From CBDCVY01 sp965223245 (lineage in GTDB: Bacteria > Nitrospinota > Nitrospinia > Nitrospinales > Nitrospinaceae): 64,000 nucleotides of DNA. The notes beneath the pieces were generated by a model, which made no database searches, had not been told where the DNA came from, and was given only the letters and a program-made list of their open reading frames with translations. How positions within the stretch are numbered: the stretch's first letter is position 1; every line of letters begins with the position of its first letter. Shown here piece by piece: positions 19,620 through 29,058 of the stretch. The DNA is taken from assembly GCA_965223245.1 (NCBI GenBank), contig CBDCVY010000013.1:2418001-2482000 (forward strand), written 5' to 3'. The position numbers and the translations under genes were made by a program.

Positions 19620-21205
19620 TCACTCTCCTTGAGCGAACTTCCGGAGCTAAGGAACTGCGTTGCAGAACGAAAAAGTGGCAACCGGATCTTAAACACACTT
19701 CCCTCCGGGCTGCTTTCTAACGTAATGTCTCCACGAATTTTATTTATATTCTTTTTCACAAGATACAGCCCCAGACCACTGCCGAATGATTTCGATTCAT
19801 GAAATCGTTTGAAAATACCAAACACCTGATCATGATACTTTTCAGGAATTCCCAATCCATTGTCAATTACTTCTATGTGAATCGCTTCACTCGTTTCTAA
19901 AAATTTAACTTTTACAAACCGATGCGTTTTCTCCGGGTCAGAAAACTTTATACCATTGGAAACCAGGTTCTCTAAAACCCGAGTCATGAGTTTATTTGGA
20001 AGCCACATTCTTTGAGACCCATCCGACTCAACCTGTACCTCGACCTGATATTCCCTGATAAGAATTTCCAAATTTTCCTTAATGGTATCGACAAATAACT
20101 CCACATTGGTTTCTTTATAAGGATCGCTTTCGCGATCCACCTGGGATGCATCCGCCATATCATCGACTAACGTCTCAAGTCTCGTAGTGATTTTATTCAC
20201 TCTGTCAATATTCATTGCCACTTCTTCATAACTCTTACTCTCAAGGTCTTCTTTCATAAAGGAACTTAAACCGCGAATATTCAAAAGGGGTGCTTTGAGG
20301 TCATGTGAGGTTCTATAGGTAAACTCTTCCAACTCCTTGTTAGCTTGCTGAAGAGCCCCTTTGGTGATATCTAAAATTTCATAGGGATGAAGAATGATTT
20401 TCTTACCTATAAGAAATAATATGACAAATGCAATTCCCGCTAAACAAAAGGTATTGATTCCAAATTCGTTTAACAAATTACTTTTCTGTTCCAGAATATT
20501 TTGACGATCAGTAATTTGGGTGACTTCTAAATTGTAATCTTCAATTTGGATACTTTCTTCATGAGGCTTAGCAATACCTTCTACATGGGATCGAACGTGT
20601 TTACCGTCTTTCGCATAAGCCACCGCAAAACTTATATTTTCTTTTTTTGTACTTGGAAATATTTTTTCAGGAGCAGCACTGAATCGAGAAATCAAGATCC
20701 CCTCTTTCCCGGATCGATATCGCACCGGTATGGCCAATTCAAATTGCGGTTGCTCACCTGCATAAACAATATTCAGTATCTGTTCAATATTTCTATCAAT
20801 GATAGATCGCGCCCATTGGTAATTTTCCTCTTCTCCTTCCGTGAGCAATACGTTTCCCCGCACATCCAGAACGGTCAATGTTGAATTTTCACCCAGCAAT
20901 AAAACATGGGTGATGTAATCCTGAAAAGCGGGGTTATCCGCACTTCCCAGCAATACCGCGCTTGACACTAAAGGGTGATTGGCAATATCTTCCAAAGCCA
21001 ACTTACGGTCCAAAATGTATTGCTTAATGGTCGAAGCAACGGTTTCCACTGCAGTGCGGTCCGATTCATTGCGCAATTGATCAAACGTTTCGTTCACTTT
21101 GGGAATGAAAATCAGAAAAATCGATACCAGGAACAACCCCACCGAAACGGTAACAAACAGCATTAACAGCTGCAGCATGGAATAATTTTTGTTCTTTGGT
21201 TTCAA
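19616..21205 (-). CDS. Membrane sensor histidine kinase with periplasmic CACHE-like domain
   Basis: 529 residues. TM1 about 10-34, periplasmic domain about 35-245 resembling a single/double CACHE sensor, TM2 about 248-268, HisKA (TYRTSHDLKAPLLNIRGL), HATPase with NLVSNGIKF, DNGLGIPEK, FGSGLGLYLVKK. No receiver. The HisKA-HATPase part is nearly the same as in the kinase at 22464, so the two are sister kinases. Last gene of a four-gene minus-strand set: lipoprotein, MASE-like kinase, binding protein, this kinase. Confidence 0.88.
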   Translation of the reverse strand: MKPKNKNYSMLQLLMLFVTVSVGLFLVSIFLIFIPKVNETFDQLRNESDRTAVETVASTIKQYILDRKLALEDIANHPLVSSAVLLGSADNPAFQDYITHVLLLGENSTLTVLDVRGNVLLTEGEEENYQWARSIIDRNIEQILNIVYAGEQPQFELAIPVRYRSGKEGILISRFSAAPEKIFPSTKKENISFAVAYAKDGKHVRSHVEGIAKPHEESIQIEDYNLEVTQITDRQNILEQKSNLLNEFGINTFCLAGIAFVILFLIGKKIILHPYEILDITKGALQQANKELEEFTYRTSHDLKAPLLNIRGLSSFMKEDLESKSYEEVAMNIDRVNKITTRLETLVDDMADASQVDRESDPYKETNVELFVDTIKENLEILIREYQVEVQVESDGSQRMWLPNKLMTRVLENLVSNGIKFSDPEKTHRFVKVKFLETSEAIHIEVIDNGLGIPEKYHDQVFGIFKRFHESKSFGSGLGLYLVKKNINKIRGDITLESSPEGSVFKIRLPLFRSATQFLSSGSSLKESD

Positions 21206-21224
21206 TATTTATTTCGTCCCTTTT

Positions 21225-22445
21225 TCATTTTTTACTAAACACATGGATTTCATCTTTAGAGCCATAATGCGCCATACAGAGATCATTAATATTTAACGCT
21301 TCGTGCGCATCAGGATTCGATGGACTAAAAATACTGTAGGGGTTCTTATAAGTTTTGATCAAACCCTCCACAGGTTCATTCAAGTTTTCCAGAGCCAGGC
21401 GAACCTGATTACGGTTCGATTCCATATCGTCAGTTAACTCAACTTTATGCAGTGCACTGATCAGTAATTTAGTAATATCGTAGCCATGGATAAATCCTAC
21501 CGGCGAACGAATATCAATTGGCTTTTTAATGTTCTCTGCAAAAACTAACTTTGCCTTAGAAAATACTTTTTTTCCAATCCTGTTTTTTGGAGTTGGCATA
21601 AAAGAATAACAAGACTGAATGAAAGACAAATCAACATGCTTTCGCTTTTTGTAATCAATTCTTTTATGAAAATCCCCTGCAGTGATTCCCCAATGACTAA
21701 TGATGGGTAACCGGTGTTGCGGTTCCAGGGTTAACATGGATTCAACAATCTCAACCCCTTCAATCGCATTCGCCACCAACAGCAAACAGTCGGCCCCGCC
21801 TTTGGATAGGTTCAAAAGAATATTTCTCGCCGTGTGGCGTTTTAAGTTCCAGTTAAAACGAGTCACTCCTGAAGAGAAATTGTCTCCATTCTTGAGAGCA
21901 ATTTTCATATTTTTAAGATTGGAATCTCCCCAGGAAGTGTCTTCCAACAATAAATGCGGTGCTTTGCACTTCTTCACATTCAAAGCATAATCGACCAAAA
22001 CTCCTCCGGCCTTGGTATCGTCCACCGACAAACGAAATATCCAGTTTTTTCTTGAGGGATAGCGCGTGATGGGACCCCCTGCTGCCCAGGGAACTAAAGT
22101 GAGAGCGCCATTCTCATTGATAAAGCTTCTGTTTCTTATCAACGGTGGAGAATGAACTCCGGATATCACAGCCAACGCCGTTTTGTCTTTCAAAAAAGTT
22201 TCATAGTTGGTTAAACTCCGAACCACATTGCCGCTATGGTTTTTTTTCACCATTTCAATACGATACCCCTGTACCGTATGATCAATTTCACTGAGAGCCG
22301 TTTGAACACCCCGCCATATGGACTCCGCAGACTCGACATGGTTTAACCAATCCGCATCATGATACAAACGCAGCACTTTTTCTCCTGCAAACGATGGGTT
22401 AGGAATCAACAACAAAAATAAAATTAAAACAAAACGCATAATCAT
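21225..22445 (-). CDS. Periplasmic substrate-binding protein (branched-chain amino acid type fold)
   Basis: 406 residues with a clear Sec signal peptide (MRFVLILFLLLIPNPSFA). The remainder follows the two-lobe type I periplasmic binding fold (AVISGVHSPP, VPWAAGGP, GGADCLLLVANA, IISHWGITAGDF). No ABC permease or ATPase is nearby; it sits between two sister sensor kinases, so it probably serves as a ligand sensor that presents its ligand to one of them rather than as a transporter component (inference). Ligand unknown. Confidence 0.8.
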   Translation of the reverse strand: MIMRFVLILFLLLIPNPSFAGEKVLRLYHDADWLNHVESAESIWRGVQTALSEIDHTVQGYRIEMVKKNHSGNVVRSLTNYETFLKDKTALAVISGVHSPPLIRNRSFINENGALTLVPWAAGGPITRYPSRKNWIFRLSVDDTKAGGVLVDYALNVKKCKAPHLLLEDTSWGDSNLKNMKIALKNGDNFSSGVTRFNWNLKRHTARNILLNLSKGGADCLLLVANAIEGVEIVESMLTLEPQHRLPIISHWGITAGDFHKRIDYKKRKHVDLSFIQSCYSFMPTPKNRIGKKVFSKAKLVFAENIKKPIDIRSPVGFIHGYDITKLLISALHKVELTDDMESNRNQVRLALENLNEPVEGLIKTYKNPYSIFSPSNPDAHEALNINDLCMAHYGSKDEIHVFSKK

Positions 22446-22463
22446 CCATCTTAAATTAGTAAA

Positions 22464-24530
22464 TTAAAAACTCTTTTCTGTAGTTTCAGGGATAGGTATC
22501 TTAATCTTAAAAAGACTTCCCTCCGGACTACTTTCTAAGTCAATATCGCCTTTAACTTTGTTTATATTTTTCTTCACAAGATACAGACCCAGACCACTTC
22601 CAAACGATCTGGATTGGTGAAACCGTTTGAACATGCCAAACACCTGGTCGCGATATTGATCCGGAATTCCCAGACCATTGTCCGACACTTGAATATGGCT
22701 TGATCCATTAGATTCTGAAAAATCGATTTTCACAAACCGGTTATCTTTATCCGGATCCGAATACTTGACCGCATTGGAAACCAGGTTTTCTAAAACACGT
22801 GTTATGAGTTTCTTAGGGAGCCGAAGAGTGGGTGATCCGTTCCGTGAAACTTGAACTTCCACTTGATGATCGTTTATCAAAGTTTCTAAATCTTCTTTAA
22901 TCATTTCAACCAACGCCTCCAAGTCTGTTTCTTCAAACCTATTGCTCTCCTTATCAATCTTAGATACATCCACAATGTCATCGACCAAACTTTCTAGCCT
23001 TGAAGTGAGTTTATGCACTCTTTCAATATTGGTAGCCACTTCCTCATAATTCCCTTCCTCCAGGTCTTCCTTCATGAAGGTACTCAACCCGCGAATATTT
23101 ATGAGAGGGGCTTTCAGATCGTGCGAAGTTCTGTAAGTGAATTCTTCCAACTCGGAATTAACTCCACGTAGATTTTCTATCAGGCGGTTTTGCTCCTTCT
23201 CCAATTGAACCACATTGGAAATATCTCGAATAATCCCGGAAAACATAATTCCGCTTTCCAGGGAAATTTTTCCAATTGCGAGGTTCATCGGAAAAACAGT
23301 TCCATCTTTTCTTAAACCTGACAAATCCCGGGTGATACCCACTACCGGGGAGTTCCCTTTAATTTGGCTTTTTTTCAAATAATCGTCATGCTCACTGAAA
23401 TAAGGTTCGGGCATCAACATTTTCACGTTTTTTCCAATCACTTCAAAAGCCTTGTAACCAAAAATATTCTCTGCGGCCAGATTGAACTGATCGATAGAAC
23501 CCTCGGCATCAATTGTAATGATAGCGTCTACCGTATTATCCAGAATCGCCTCATTACGATGTTGAATTTCATGAAGCGATAAAATAAGTTCTTCTCTTTC
23601 TTGATTGACCTTTCTAAGGTGTTGAACACCATCATTCAGTTTTTTGTAAATACCAATATAATCCAGAACCAATCCAATAAACGGGATCAGATAAGCTAAT
23701 ATTTTGAGAAAATGAGCAATATTAAAATGGTTATCAAATAAGGCGGACGAACCAAAGGCCATATGCGCTTCCAGAAATATCTCCGGAATTAACGCAATAA
23801 ACAAAGCCGAGGTGAGCAGGTTAGGTACTTTTTTGTAGAGTTTCCAGAACACAGGCCCACTAATGACAAACAACAATAACGGAACCACATCATAAGGTCG
23901 TGTAAAAATAGCATCCGGGAATTGAGTGACCGGTAAACTTTCACTGGTTGCGCTGTAAGTAATTAAAAAATAAGCAAGCCCACTAAACAATAAACTTACA
24001 ATAACGATTTGCGAAATTCCGGTAGGAGAATTTTCCGATTTCAGTTTCAAACAAATTAGGGCGCCAATCAGCAGAATGGTCGCATTGAATCCCCGTGACA
24101 ATGCCCAGGTGAAAGGAAGAAGATTGCTATTGTCCGCTACAGAATCAATCAGACGCATTGCCGCGAGGGTATGAAATGCATCCATCGTTCCGGAGCAAAA
24201 CAAGGCAACTCCGATAATGGGAGTGGTGATATCTTTATTAATGGAAAAATAAGCAAATGCAAGTAGAACGGTAAGCGCCGCCACACTGACAGCACTCCAT
24301 TCCAGAAGTCCATGTTCCAGGGCACCGGTGAGGTTGTAAAACATCTCATCCGTTAAAGCCGCATCGGAGATTTCCCAGGACGCAATTTCTTTAACATGAA
24401 ATCCGTGAACCTCAGAACCAAAATCGAAACCGGCGAGGTTAAGCCCTATAGGCAGAGCGCATAACAATAGAACGACGGCAAAGAAATTTTTCGGGAACTG
24501 ATAAACAATTAGAGTCGTTTTTAAATTCAC
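22464..24530 (-). CDS. Multi-pass MASE-like sensor histidine kinase with PAS domain
   Basis: 688 residues. The N-terminal 300 residues contain about eight transmembrane helices resembling membrane-associated sensor (MASE) domains, with FCSGTMDAFHTLAAM in the core. Then coiled coil, PAS (about 325-440), HisKA (TYRTSHDLKAPLINIRGL), HATPase (NLVSNAVKY, DNGLGIPDQ, GSGLGLYLVKK). Its start overlaps the end of the lipoprotein gene by 4 bases (ATGA). Sister of the kinase at 19616. The sensed signal is unknown; the adjacent binding protein and lipoprotein are the obvious partners. Confidence 0.88.
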   Translation of the reverse strand: MNLKTTLIVYQFPKNFFAVVLLLCALPIGLNLAGFDFGSEVHGFHVKEIASWEISDAALTDEMFYNLTGALEHGLLEWSAVSVAALTVLLAFAYFSINKDITTPIIGVALFCSGTMDAFHTLAAMRLIDSVADNSNLLPFTWALSRGFNATILLIGALICLKLKSENSPTGISQIVIVSLLFSGLAYFLITYSATSESLPVTQFPDAIFTRPYDVVPLLLFVISGPVFWKLYKKVPNLLTSALFIALIPEIFLEAHMAFGSSALFDNHFNIAHFLKILAYLIPFIGLVLDYIGIYKKLNDGVQHLRKVNQEREELILSLHEIQHRNEAILDNTVDAIITIDAEGSIDQFNLAAENIFGYKAFEVIGKNVKMLMPEPYFSEHDDYLKKSQIKGNSPVVGITRDLSGLRKDGTVFPMNLAIGKISLESGIMFSGIIRDISNVVQLEKEQNRLIENLRGVNSELEEFTYRTSHDLKAPLINIRGLSTFMKEDLEEGNYEEVATNIERVHKLTSRLESLVDDIVDVSKIDKESNRFEETDLEALVEMIKEDLETLINDHQVEVQVSRNGSPTLRLPKKLITRVLENLVSNAVKYSDPDKDNRFVKIDFSESNGSSHIQVSDNGLGIPDQYRDQVFGMFKRFHQSRSFGSGLGLYLVKKNINKVKGDIDLESSPEGSLFKIKIPIPETTEKSF

Positions 24531-25480
24531 AACATCGTCTCCACAATTTCAATGCCTTCACTGACCATGTCGTAAACCTGGGATGGAGTTTTGTTTTCAG
24601 GTAAGGGAACCTCAATCTTCTGAGTTATACCAAGAGAAGATCGCATGGTTTCTACATCTGCTAATATATTCGTTAAGATTTCGATCACATCATAGGGAAT
24701 GATCCGACTCTTTTTTAACTCCCACAATTCCACCTTTCCCGGAATAGAATAATTGGGTTTTTCGGAGAGTTGCTTTAGTTTCGACTTCATTCTATGGACC
24801 TGCTTATAAACATCTCGCGGATGCTTTCCACTGGAATTCTCGACAAATGCCATGGGTTTGGTGATGCCTTTTTTTGCTCTAATTTCCAGCAACTCTTCCT
24901 TGATTATATAGGCGATTTGGAACACATTATTGGAAGTAATATTTCGGCTGTCTATACCCAGAAGTATATTATTGATTAACGACAAGTTTCTATAGACATC
25001 ATTCGGAAGTGCGTTATCCGGCAGAACCGCAGGGTCCGGACGGTTTGCAATGTTCAAAGAGCGCCGTAACTCCTGAATGCTTGAATGCGTTTTGGTCAAA
25101 AGTTGATAAACCTTTGCCGGGTTAAGATCTTGCGTAACCAAAGAAGGGGTGGTTTCTTTCTGAAGTTTAAATCTGGACCGAATACTTTGTGTGGTGGTAT
25201 AAACCAGTCGGGCTTTGTGCCATACATGACGAGGTTGAAGACTATGGAAATAACTTTTGTAGGGACGGGCGCGGGTTTTTCTTTCCTCTTGAATCAACTC
25301 CAGCTCAGCAAGGATATTTTCCGTGACTTGCAGGTTTTTTCGAAGCTGCATCCGTTCTTCCGGCGTAAACTCGGATGCCGAGTTGGACGAAAAACACCCA
25401 TGAGTGAATAAAATAAAAATCACTCCTCCCAAAAAAAGAATTGGAAAGGATATAGGCTTATATTTTTTTAAAATCAACAA
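24527..25480 (-). CDS. Helical-repeat lipoprotein of unknown function
   Basis: 317 residues. Signal peptide with lipobox-like THGC near residue 29. The mature part is made of about seven helical units of 35-40 residues, each with a [DKQ]-V-[YFW] pattern followed by a charged helix (AKVYQLLTK, NDVYRNLSL, NNVFQIAYI, RDVYKQVHR, YDVIEILTN, SQVYDMVSE). I do not recognise a named family. First gene of the four-gene sensory operon, overlapping the MASE-like kinase by ATGA. Likely periplasmic and possibly a partner of the sensors (inference). Confidence 0.7.
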   Translation of the reverse strand: MLILKKYKPISFPILFLGGVIFILFTHGCFSSNSASEFTPEERMQLRKNLQVTENILAELELIQEERKTRARPYKSYFHSLQPRHVWHKARLVYTTTQSIRSRFKLQKETTPSLVTQDLNPAKVYQLLTKTHSSIQELRRSLNIANRPDPAVLPDNALPNDVYRNLSLINNILLGIDSRNITSNNVFQIAYIIKEELLEIRAKKGITKPMAFVENSSGKHPRDVYKQVHRMKSKLKQLSEKPNYSIPGKVELWELKKSRIIPYDVIEILTNILADVETMRSSLGITQKIEVPLPENKTPSQVYDMVSEGIEIVETML

Positions 25481-26268
25481 ATAATGTCTATTTGAGTTGA
25501 ATGAATGAGTTCAGAGATTAGTGATTCATTTCATTAGCTTTAATTTCGAAGCAGAACTTTTTGAATCCTAACAACTTGCCCTCAATAAAATCACCCCCCC
25601 TTCTAACAAATCAGGCACAAATTCTTAGATTTACCAAGCATGTAAATTTTAACATATAGGATTTTTTAACCCAATAAAATAAAGGTATGAGGATGTAACT
25701 CTTAAAAAACCTGTCTCCACTAATATTCTGCGGTTCCATTTATTCTGAAAAAATTCCATAAAATCCGTCGCTTACGGGGTTATTGTTAATTTCTCTTTAA
25801 GGATGATTTTGTGTAATATTTATGATTTAATTGCAATACGATTAACCTAAAATAGTTAATTCGAAATCAAACTTGTTGATAATCGTCAGGGTACAACTAA
25901 CTCAAAAGTAATATTTTAAAGTTTGAGGAAAGAGCTTTGGTCCCGGGCTTGAAAACACACTGGGTGAACAAGAAAGGAGCGCTGGAGGTTGAAATAAAAG
26001 TCTGAAAAAGACATTTACCCTGACTTCATTTTTATGGTCACGGTGAAAACTATCTCTTTCTAACTTCTTCAATATTTACAAATCCGTCTCAAACAGTACC
26101 CTTTGTGAACCTGGCACAAGGTTTATTTTATGCAATCCCTTGTATTTTAAACTCAAAACCAAACACATAAAAACTTTCGAATATATATCAAAATTTGTGA
26201 TAAATTAAGGCGACGCTTCTTCTGGATTATCGGATGAAATGAATACTTATGAGAGATGAGATGTTTCA
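25481..26268. other. Divergent intergenic region between two sensory operons
   Basis: About 790 AT-rich bases between the lipoprotein operon (minus) and the hybrid kinase at 26269 (plus). No gene, repeat or clear terminator found. A promoter for each side is expected but not identified. Confidence 0.4.
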
Positions 26269-27828
26269 ATGAAAACGTTAAAAGAATTATTAAAGTCTAT
26301 CAATGAAGACGACAACGTTCGCGGCCTGATACAATCTTCGCCGATATGCCACAAAATTTTTGATCCGGAATATAATTTGTGGTTCATGAGCAAAAGTGGT
26401 GTCGATGCTCTCAAAATAAAAAAGATCGAAGAATTTTATGGCATTCCGTTTCCCACCGAAGCAGCTCCTGCGAGAACCCGGGAAATTTTTAATAAAACCC
26501 TGCGGCAGGCTTCCAAAGGTGAAACCAACACCATAGAGTATTCCTTCACAGTCGACGGAAAAGAAATATGGTACAGAACCACCATCAGCCCGTTTTTTTG
26601 CGAGGATGGAAACGTCTGCTACATAAAAGCCGATTCCATGGATATTACCGAAAATGTAATGAATCGAAAGGCCCTGGCCAAAGCCAAAGAAACCGCCGAA
26701 AAAGCGAACCAGGCCAAATCCGATTTCTTATCCCATATGAGCCATGAGCTCCGAACTCCCTTAAACTCCATTGTAGGATTTTCTCAGTTATTAGAGATGG
26801 ATTCTGAATCGCTGACTTCGGTCCAATTGAAAAATATAAGCAGGATTATGGATTCCGGAAATCATCTGCTGCACCTCATCAATGAAATTCTTGATCTGTC
26901 TCAGGTGGAATCAGGAAAGTCCAGTTTGTCCATCGAGTCGGTTGCGATTGAGGACTTACTGAAAGAAGTGATTATATTAATGAACCCGATAGCTGAAGAA
27001 AATGGCATCAACATCCAACTGGTTCGAAATGAAAATTCTCATGGGTTCATTTTGGCGGATAAAACTCGCTTGAAACAGGTCATTCTTAATTTGATTTCTA
27101 ATGCCATTAAATACAATTCCAAAAACGGAAAAGTAGACATCACCATAGAGGATGCCACGGAAAATCATTTGCGTGTATCCATCACCGACACCGGGCCGGG
27201 GATTTCAGAAAAACAACAAAAAGAATTGTTTAAAGCATTTAATCGCCTGGGCGCAGAAAAATCTAAAATTGATGGGACCGGTATCGGTTTGTGTATCACC
27301 AAAAAATTAATTGAACTGATGGATGGAACCCTTGGGGTGAACAGCACCGTAGGCCAGGGCAGTTGTTTTTATTTCGAACTTCCTTTAGGAGAACCCCTTG
27401 AAAATGGAACGGCCCGAGTGGAAACACTTCTTGTATCGCAGTTAACTCCATCTACTGAAAATAAATTCAGTATTCTTTATGTAGAGGACAACCCGCATCA
27501 CCTGGAACTGGTCAAGCAGGTCCTTTTATCCAGAAATAATATTGACGTATTTTCTGCACCGGATGCCAGACTGGGAATCGATTTAGCCAAAGTCCATCAA
27601 CCCGACCTCATATTGATGGATATCAATCTTCCCGGGCTGAGTGGGATCGAAGCCTGTAAACTTTTAGGGCAAGATCCTAAAACTTCAAGAATACCCGTCA
27701 TGGCCATCAGTGCCAATGCCATGGAAAAGGATATTCAAAAAATTGAAGAAGCAGGCTTTGTGGACTACTTAACCAAACCTATTAAAGTCCCCTTGCTGGT
27801 CGATAAAATTAGCAGCGTATTAAAATAA
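26269..27828 (+). CDS. Soluble hybrid histidine kinase (PAS-HisKA-HATPase-REC)
   Basis: 519 residues, no membrane segment. PAS-like domain about 15-130, HisKA with His159 (MSHELRTPLNS), HATPase (NLISNAIKYN, DTGPGIS, GTGIGLCI), receiver domain about 398-517 (LYVEDNPHH acidic pocket, LILMDINLPGLSG acceptor Asp, TKPIKVP Lys). Kinase core and receiver are paralogous to the protein at 13842. Stand-alone gene; no output domain beyond the receiver. Confidence 0.88.
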   Translation: MKTLKELLKSINEDDNVRGLIQSSPICHKIFDPEYNLWFMSKSGVDALKIKKIEEFYGIPFPTEAAPARTREIFNKTLRQASKGETNTIEYSFTVDGKEIWYRTTISPFFCEDGNVCYIKADSMDITENVMNRKALAKAKETAEKANQAKSDFLSHMSHELRTPLNSIVGFSQLLEMDSESLTSVQLKNISRIMDSGNHLLHLINEILDLSQVESGKSSLSIESVAIEDLLKEVIILMNPIAEENGINIQLVRNENSHGFILADKTRLKQVILNLISNAIKYNSKNGKVDITIEDATENHLRVSITDTGPGISEKQQKELFKAFNRLGAEKSKIDGTGIGLCITKKLIELMDGTLGVNSTVGQGSCFYFELPLGEPLENGTARVETLLVSQLTPSTENKFSILYVEDNPHHLELVKQVLLSRNNIDVFSAPDARLGIDLAKVHQPDLILMDINLPGLSGIEACKLLGQDPKTSRIPVMAISANAMEKDIQKIEEAGFVDYLTKPIKVPLLVDKISSVLK

Positions 27829-27857
27829 TCCTTCCAACAGTAAGCCTCTATTCAAAG

Positions 27858-28095
27858 GAGCCCTTTGCATAAGTGGAATTTTTGAACAAAACACAAAAAA
27901 TATTTAAAGGAAAAATCAATGTTCGCCCTCTTTCCCAATCTAGCGATTGGAGGCAGCAAGAATATTCGAAAAGTTTCTGAAGATACAATCCTCTCAAAAA
28001 TTTATCGAGAATGAATTTTACCAACAGGTGTTAACCTGCGGGTCGGGGTGATTCACCTCCAGGGGTTTTATATTTCTGACTTATTCGAAGGTCTC
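27858..28095. mobile_element. MITE-like repeat, copy A
   Basis: 238 bp bounded by inverted termini: GAGCCCTTTGCATAA at 27858 and TTATTCGAAGGTCTC at 28081 (imperfect complement). The inner flank ATGTTCGCCCTCTTT plus AATC..GATTGGAGGCA recurs in copies B and E. No open reading frame of note, so non-autonomous. Copies A and B are each bordered by the 9-mer TATTCAAAG. Confidence 0.6.
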
Positions 28096-28104
28096 TATTC
28101 AAAG

Positions 28105-28618
28105 GAGACCTTTGCATAACAGCCAATAATGAGAGAAATGCAAAAACTATTAAAAAGAAGATCGATGTGCTCCCCCTTTTATCCTTAATTATGAAGGGGG
28201 CTGAGGGGATTTTTCTTTTAATAGCAAACCCCAAGCGGTTAATCCCCCCAGCCCGCAGCGTGACGCTGCACCCAGAATTAATCTTCGATGAGTTTCTGAA
28301 GATAACATATCGTCAGAAACCTTGCGGAAATCTCTGTTGCTTCCAATCGCCAGATTGGAAAAGAGGGCGATCATCGACTTCCGCTTTTTAATTTACTTCT
28401 GAAGGCGAACTGGGCTTGTAAAAAGTTTCTGTGAATTCGGCATTCACGCCAACTCATTGGAAATTTAAGTTGCCCCTGGCGCTAGCCAGTCATCGAGAAT
28501 AAATATTGGGTCCAGCGTCACGCTGGCCAACCGCCAGGTTGGGGAAAGAGGGCGAACATGGGTCTCCGTTCTTTTGTTGGGCTTTTTGGTTCAATATTCC
28601 CACTTACGCAAAGCTCTC
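28105..28618. mobile_element. MITE-like repeat, copy B
   Basis: 514 bp from GAGACCTTTGCATAA (28105) to TTACGCAAAGCTCTC (28604-28618), near-perfect inverted termini. TATTCAAAG occurs before copy A, between A and B, and directly after B, consistent with a 9-bp target duplication. Internal palindromes (for example CCAACCGCCAGGTTGG-like and AAGGGGG/CCCCCTT arms) would form hairpins in RNA. Confidence 0.6.
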
Positions 28619-28808
28619 TATTCAAAGTCCCCAGCCTTGTTTAACAGCTTCCCTTTTAATTTAAATATAAAAACGTTAGCCCCAGAAACTCCCTTCCTGG
28701 AAATTATCACTTCCGGGATATTCCTGAAAGTTTCTTCCCATTACCAATCATCAATTTAATGCCTCCTCAATCCAGCAAGCTCGAATTACTTTTTTCTTCC
28801 CCTTTTTA

Positions 28809-28836
28809 TTGACTCCTTGGGCAATGGGTCTATAAT
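28809..28836 (+). promoter_or_regulatory. Probable sigma70 promoter of the DNRLRE/beta-roll gene
   Basis: TTGACT (28809-28814), 16-base spacer, perfect TATAAT (28831-28836). It lies about 220 bases before the ATG at 29059, so the transcript would have a long leader; the leader contains a CTTTGAA/TTCAAAG hairpin and an AGAGG/CCTCT pairing upstream of the ribosome binding site. Confidence 0.6.
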
Positions 28837-29058
28837 TTGCCCAACAAACTTAATAACACCCTCATTAGAAAATAGTTTTAATAGATAGTTTATCTCCAAC
28901 AAATTGTAGTAAAGCAAGAATCTTTAATGAGAGGTCTGTTCCTACTCGATGATTTTGCTTTGAAACTATATTAAGTTTTTCTTCAAAGTAGCCTCTCTTT
29001 ACATAGCAATTGATAATTTCAATTTCATCCAGTCTATTCATCTCAAAGGGGGCTTCTC

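Larger units (their letters stand above)
27829..29058. other. Repeat-filled intergenic region
   Basis: 1.2 kb without genes. It contains two tandem MITE-like copies (27858-28618, listed separately), then the promoter and a long leader of the DNRLRE protein gene. Small open frames in the repeats are not credible genes. Confidence 0.7.

Noticed and set aside
28031..28391. Short frames in the MITE-like repeats
   Set aside because: They lie in palindromic repeat sequence, overlap on both strands and lack ribosome binding sites.
27858..28618. CRISPR array
   Set aside because: Repeats are few, irregular in spacing and have inverted ends; no cas genes are present.
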